Of a DNA stretch of 43,903 nucleotides, positions 42,085 to 43,903 are shown piece after piece (within the stretch, counting starts at the first letter, position 1; the number at the start of each line of letters is the position of its first letter). The notes under the pieces were generated by a model. That model saw only the letters and a program-made list of their open reading frames with translations, had not been told where the DNA came from and searched no databases. This stretch comes from Actinomycetales bacterium. Lineage in GTDB: Bacteria; Actinomycetota; Actinomycetes; S36-B12. A program made the position numbers and the translations under genes. The stretch is from assembly GCA_018970765.1 (NCBI GenBank), contig JAGWVT010000016.1, positions 1 through 43,903 on the forward strand, given 5' to 3'.

Positions 42085-42877
42085 CCACGTGCCAGTCATC
42101 ACCAGTAACCTGATGGCTCATGCTCGGTGCAGCACGAAACTCCAAGGGCACTAAACCCACGCTCTCCGCCAACAGGGAAAGTTCACCCACCGTGAAACAG
42201 CGCATCCGGTGGCACTCATGTCCGACTGCCGCGATCCCATCTTCTGTCGTAACGGTCAGCTGGTAATCAATCGTGGCTATGCCCTCAACCGGATCAAAAA
42301 CACTGGTCGCCCGACGACTCACGCGTGATCCATCCGCCAGGTCACGGCAGCCCTCGGAAATCCCAGGTGGGTCTCGCACAACACCTGGTAGGTGCCAAGC
42401 ATCAACCACCAACAATCCACCGCTACGAAGCGACCGTGCTCCCAGGCTCAGGAACTCCCGTGCACCTAACAAGGTTGTCTGGTAACTCAACACGTCGAAC
42501 AACGCGGTTACAACATCGAATCTGCCAGCTCCAAGATCGGCGGCATCGGTGGTAATCGCACATTTAGGCCCAAGACGCTCACGCGCAAGGGCTGCCATAG
42601 CCGGGCTCGGTTCGTAACCACGGCAGATGAGGCCTGCTTCGACAAAGTTCTCAAGGTGCCGGCCGGTTCCACATCCGAGGTCCAACACCGTGAATTCGCC
42701 GCCGACTACCGAGTCCGAGATCCCCGTGTTGACCCCGGGGGCGCTATCGGCGCTAGCGGCACTATCGGCGCTATGGGCGCTAACGAAGGCGAGTACAGCT
42801 TGCACCTCCCGCGCATAGTCCTTCTCGCGGTACCACTGGTCGTAGAGGCCGGCGTACATCTGACCAAACATGCTCAC
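42059..42877 (-). CDS. Class I SAM-dependent methyltransferase
   Basis: A 272-residue methyltransferase. Motif I, VLDLGCGTGRH, is at residues 64-74, with YEPSPAM (motif II acid) following. Substrate unknown; the operon with a cupin and GT2 suggests a sugar-related substrate (inference). Between the N-terminal helix and motif I lies a low-complexity SA-rich stretch from a 9-bp repeat. The GTG start overlaps the cupin stop (GTGA). Confidence 0.82.
   Translation of the reverse strand: MSMFGQMYAGLYDQWYREKDYAREVQAVLAFVSAHSADSAASADSAPGVNTGISDSVVGGEFTVLDLGCGTGRHLENFVEAGLICRGYEPSPAMAALARERLGPKCAITTDAADLGAGRFDVVTALFDVLSYQTTLLGAREFLSLGARSLRSGGLLVVDAWHLPGVVRDPPGISEGCRDLADGSRVSRRATSVFDPVEGIATIDYQLTVTTEDGIAAVGHECHRMRCFTVGELSLLAESVGLVPLEFRAAPSMSHQVTGDDWHVAMLARRGS
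42740..42784 (-). repeat. Five-copy 9-bp repeat inside the methyltransferase gene
   Basis: On the plus strand GGCGCTATC, GGCGCTAGC, GGCACTATC, GGCGCTATG, GGCGCTAAC follow one another. On the coding strand they give SA-x tripeptides (SAH, SAD, SAA, SAD, SAP). Confidence 0.9.
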
Positions 42878-43272
42878 GCGTCGAGAGGGACCTTCTCGTC
42901 AGCGACGTATGGGCCCTGCTTCACCTCCACCACGAGTGTGTCCTCGAGGAACTCAACACCGTGGCCTCCACCCATCAGCATCAGTATTGACCCTGGACCA
43001 ACTATGACCGCTTCGCGAAAGCTGCCCCCGTTGTCATAGATGTCACAGCGCAGGCGGCCGGAAAGCACCACAAGTACTTCTTGACGCTGGTGATCAAATC
43101 CCGGAACCCGGCTGTGCCGATGCGGCTTAATCACATGTCCGGCCGGGTGCTTCAGAGTACCCACCTGTAGGGGCCAATCAGCAGGTGTTCCAAAACTGGT
43201 ACCGGGGCCAAGTGGTCCACCTTCAAATAGAGCTGAAAGCACGACACCCGAATCATCTGTCACCGCCTGCAT
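42874..43272 (-). CDS. Cupin-fold protein
   Basis: A 132-residue single-domain cupin. Metal-site-like segments are KPHRHSRVPGFDHQRQEVLVVLSGRL and a late GGGHGVEFLED. It resembles cupins found with sugar-nucleotide and surface-glycan genes (epimerase-like or binding role). It sits between a GT2 gene (9 bp upstream on the strand) and the methyltransferase (GTGA overlap). Confidence 0.78.
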   Translation of the reverse strand: MQAVTDDSGVVLSALFEGGPLGPGTSFGTPADWPLQVGTLKHPAGHVIKPHRHSRVPGFDHQRQEVLVVLSGRLRCDIYDNGGSFREAVIVGPGSILMLMGGGHGVEFLEDTLVVEVKQGPYVADEKVPLDA

Positions 43273-43281
43273 CCTGTGTTC

Positions 43282-43903
43282 TCACCGCCCGAACACTTGA
43301 TCCCGCGGGTGAAGCCAGCGGATTACTACGGCATGCGTCGCGGCTGACAGGTACCAAATTCCGGTGCGCAACAGGCCCCAGAAACTGGCACCAGTTTTCG
43401 ACTTGCCACCTTTGCGCAACTCAATTGCATAGGGCACCTCAACGACCGCAAGTCCGGCGCGCTGGGCGCGAGCGATCATACGTATGCAGTACTCACCGTG
43501 CTGGCCTTGAAAACCAAGAGCCAACGCCGTACCCGGAGTGCACATTGCGTAGCCACTGGTGTGATCCCGTACGGCCGAACCTGTCATGAAGGTGATAACC
43601 GCGTTGAGGAAATCGCCGCCAAGTGCAGCCACGACGGAATCAGGCGAGGCACGCAGTGCAGATAGTCGCCCCAGGGGTTTCGAACGACCTGCCGCCAGAC
43701 CCTTGGAACGACCGCCTGGTACGTACCGCGAGCCAATGACAAGGTCGGCCCCCTGATACCAGGCCTCACACATCGTTGCCAGGGTCGCTGCAGGCATGGA
43801 ACCATCTGCGTCCATCCACGCAACCACATCACTCCTGGCAGTACGAACACCCTCCTCAAGTGCCCGTGCTAGGCCATCGCGATCTCGACGCGTGACTAGT
43901 TGT
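43282..43903 (-). CDS. Glycosyltransferase family 2, N-terminus cut by window edge
   Basis: A partial GT2 protein of dolichol/polyprenol-phosphate mannose synthase type. The frame is open to the window end. Visible from the truncated side: RDGLARALEEGVRTA, then the DxD-like WMDADGSM, GSRYVPGG (typical of the polyprenol-phosphate mannosyltransferase group), a RDHTSGYAM segment and a GGKSKTG near the C-terminus. No membrane segment is clear. It is the first visible gene of the GT2-cupin-methyltransferase operon. Confidence 0.85.
   Translation of the reverse strand, partial: QLVTRRDRDGLARALEEGVRTARSDVVAWMDADGSMPAATLATMCEAWYQGADLVIGSRYVPGGRSKGLAAGRSKPLGRLSALRASPDSVVAALGGDFLNAVITFMTGSAVRDHTSGYAMCTPGTALALGFQGQHGEYCIRMIARAQRAGLAVVEVPYAIELRKGGKSKTGASFWGLLRTGIWYLSAATHAVVIRWLHPRDQVFGR

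Overview
The window is a gene-dense, GC-rich chromosomal segment of an actinomycete-class Actinomycetota. The main evidence is a long run of genes in nearly the order seen around Mycobacterium tuberculosis Rv2674-Rv2701: msrB, DUF3000, RNase D/HRDC, dxs, TRAM-type RNA methyltransferase, APC/KimA-like permease, ceoB-ceoC (TrkA), DUF3159, OB-fold protein, DUF3710, dut, DUF3093, DUF4193, suhB. It is joined to a block known from Streptomyces and relatives (fadA-fadB, acnA, sepH, tdk, nucleotide pyrophosphatase-like, DUF5998, topoisomerase IV A). No tRNA, rRNA, CRISPR, transposase or phage gene was seen. The species cannot be named from this sequence.

Region 1 (1-6706) is the accessory part. One plus-strand operon with overlapping start and stop codons encodes an acetamidase/formamidase, a small GlcG/HbpS (PduO C-terminal-like) protein, a B12-dependent diol/glycerol dehydratase with fused large and medium subunits, its small subunit and the large reactivase subunit. 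A glutamyl-Q-tRNA-synthetase-like enzyme with altered active-site motifs follows 31 bp later. No microcompartment, aldehyde/alcohol dehydrogenase or small reactivase gene lies in the window. This is the best candidate for an undescribed pathway.

Region 2 (6715-11659) holds a minus-strand alpha/beta hydrolase, acyl-ACP desaturase and ABM operon, a four-helix potassium channel, two small membrane proteins (one LapA-like), a crotonase and a DUF4916 Nudix-like gene. Region 3 (11731-19913) holds msrB, DUF3000, RNase D, the beta-oxidation pair fadA-fadB (preceded by a 20-codon mini-ORF) and dxs with a small unknown gene. Region 4 (19913-27279) holds acnA, the TRAM methyltransferase and a KimA-like K+ transporter diverging from ceoB-ceoC. 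Region 5 (27283-35189) holds the DUF3159, OB-fold, DUF3710, dut and thioesterase operon, DUF3093, DUF4235, DUF4193, a six-copy 14-bp tandem repeat, a gamma-carbonic anhydrase-like gene, suhB, an MFS protein and a short SepH. Region 6 (35229-43903) holds tdk, a phosphodiesterase, DUF5998, psuG coupled to topoisomerase IV A, a sucrase/ferredoxin-like gene, and the end of a GT2, cupin and methyltransferase operon cut by the window edge.

Two patterns run through the window. Many monocistronic or first genes have a TANNNT hexamer ending 5-6 nt before the start codon, which predicts leaderless mRNAs; internal operon genes use start/stop overlaps or Shine-Dalgarno sites. Short tandem duplications (9, 12, 14 and 15 bp) recur, several of them directly at gene starts.
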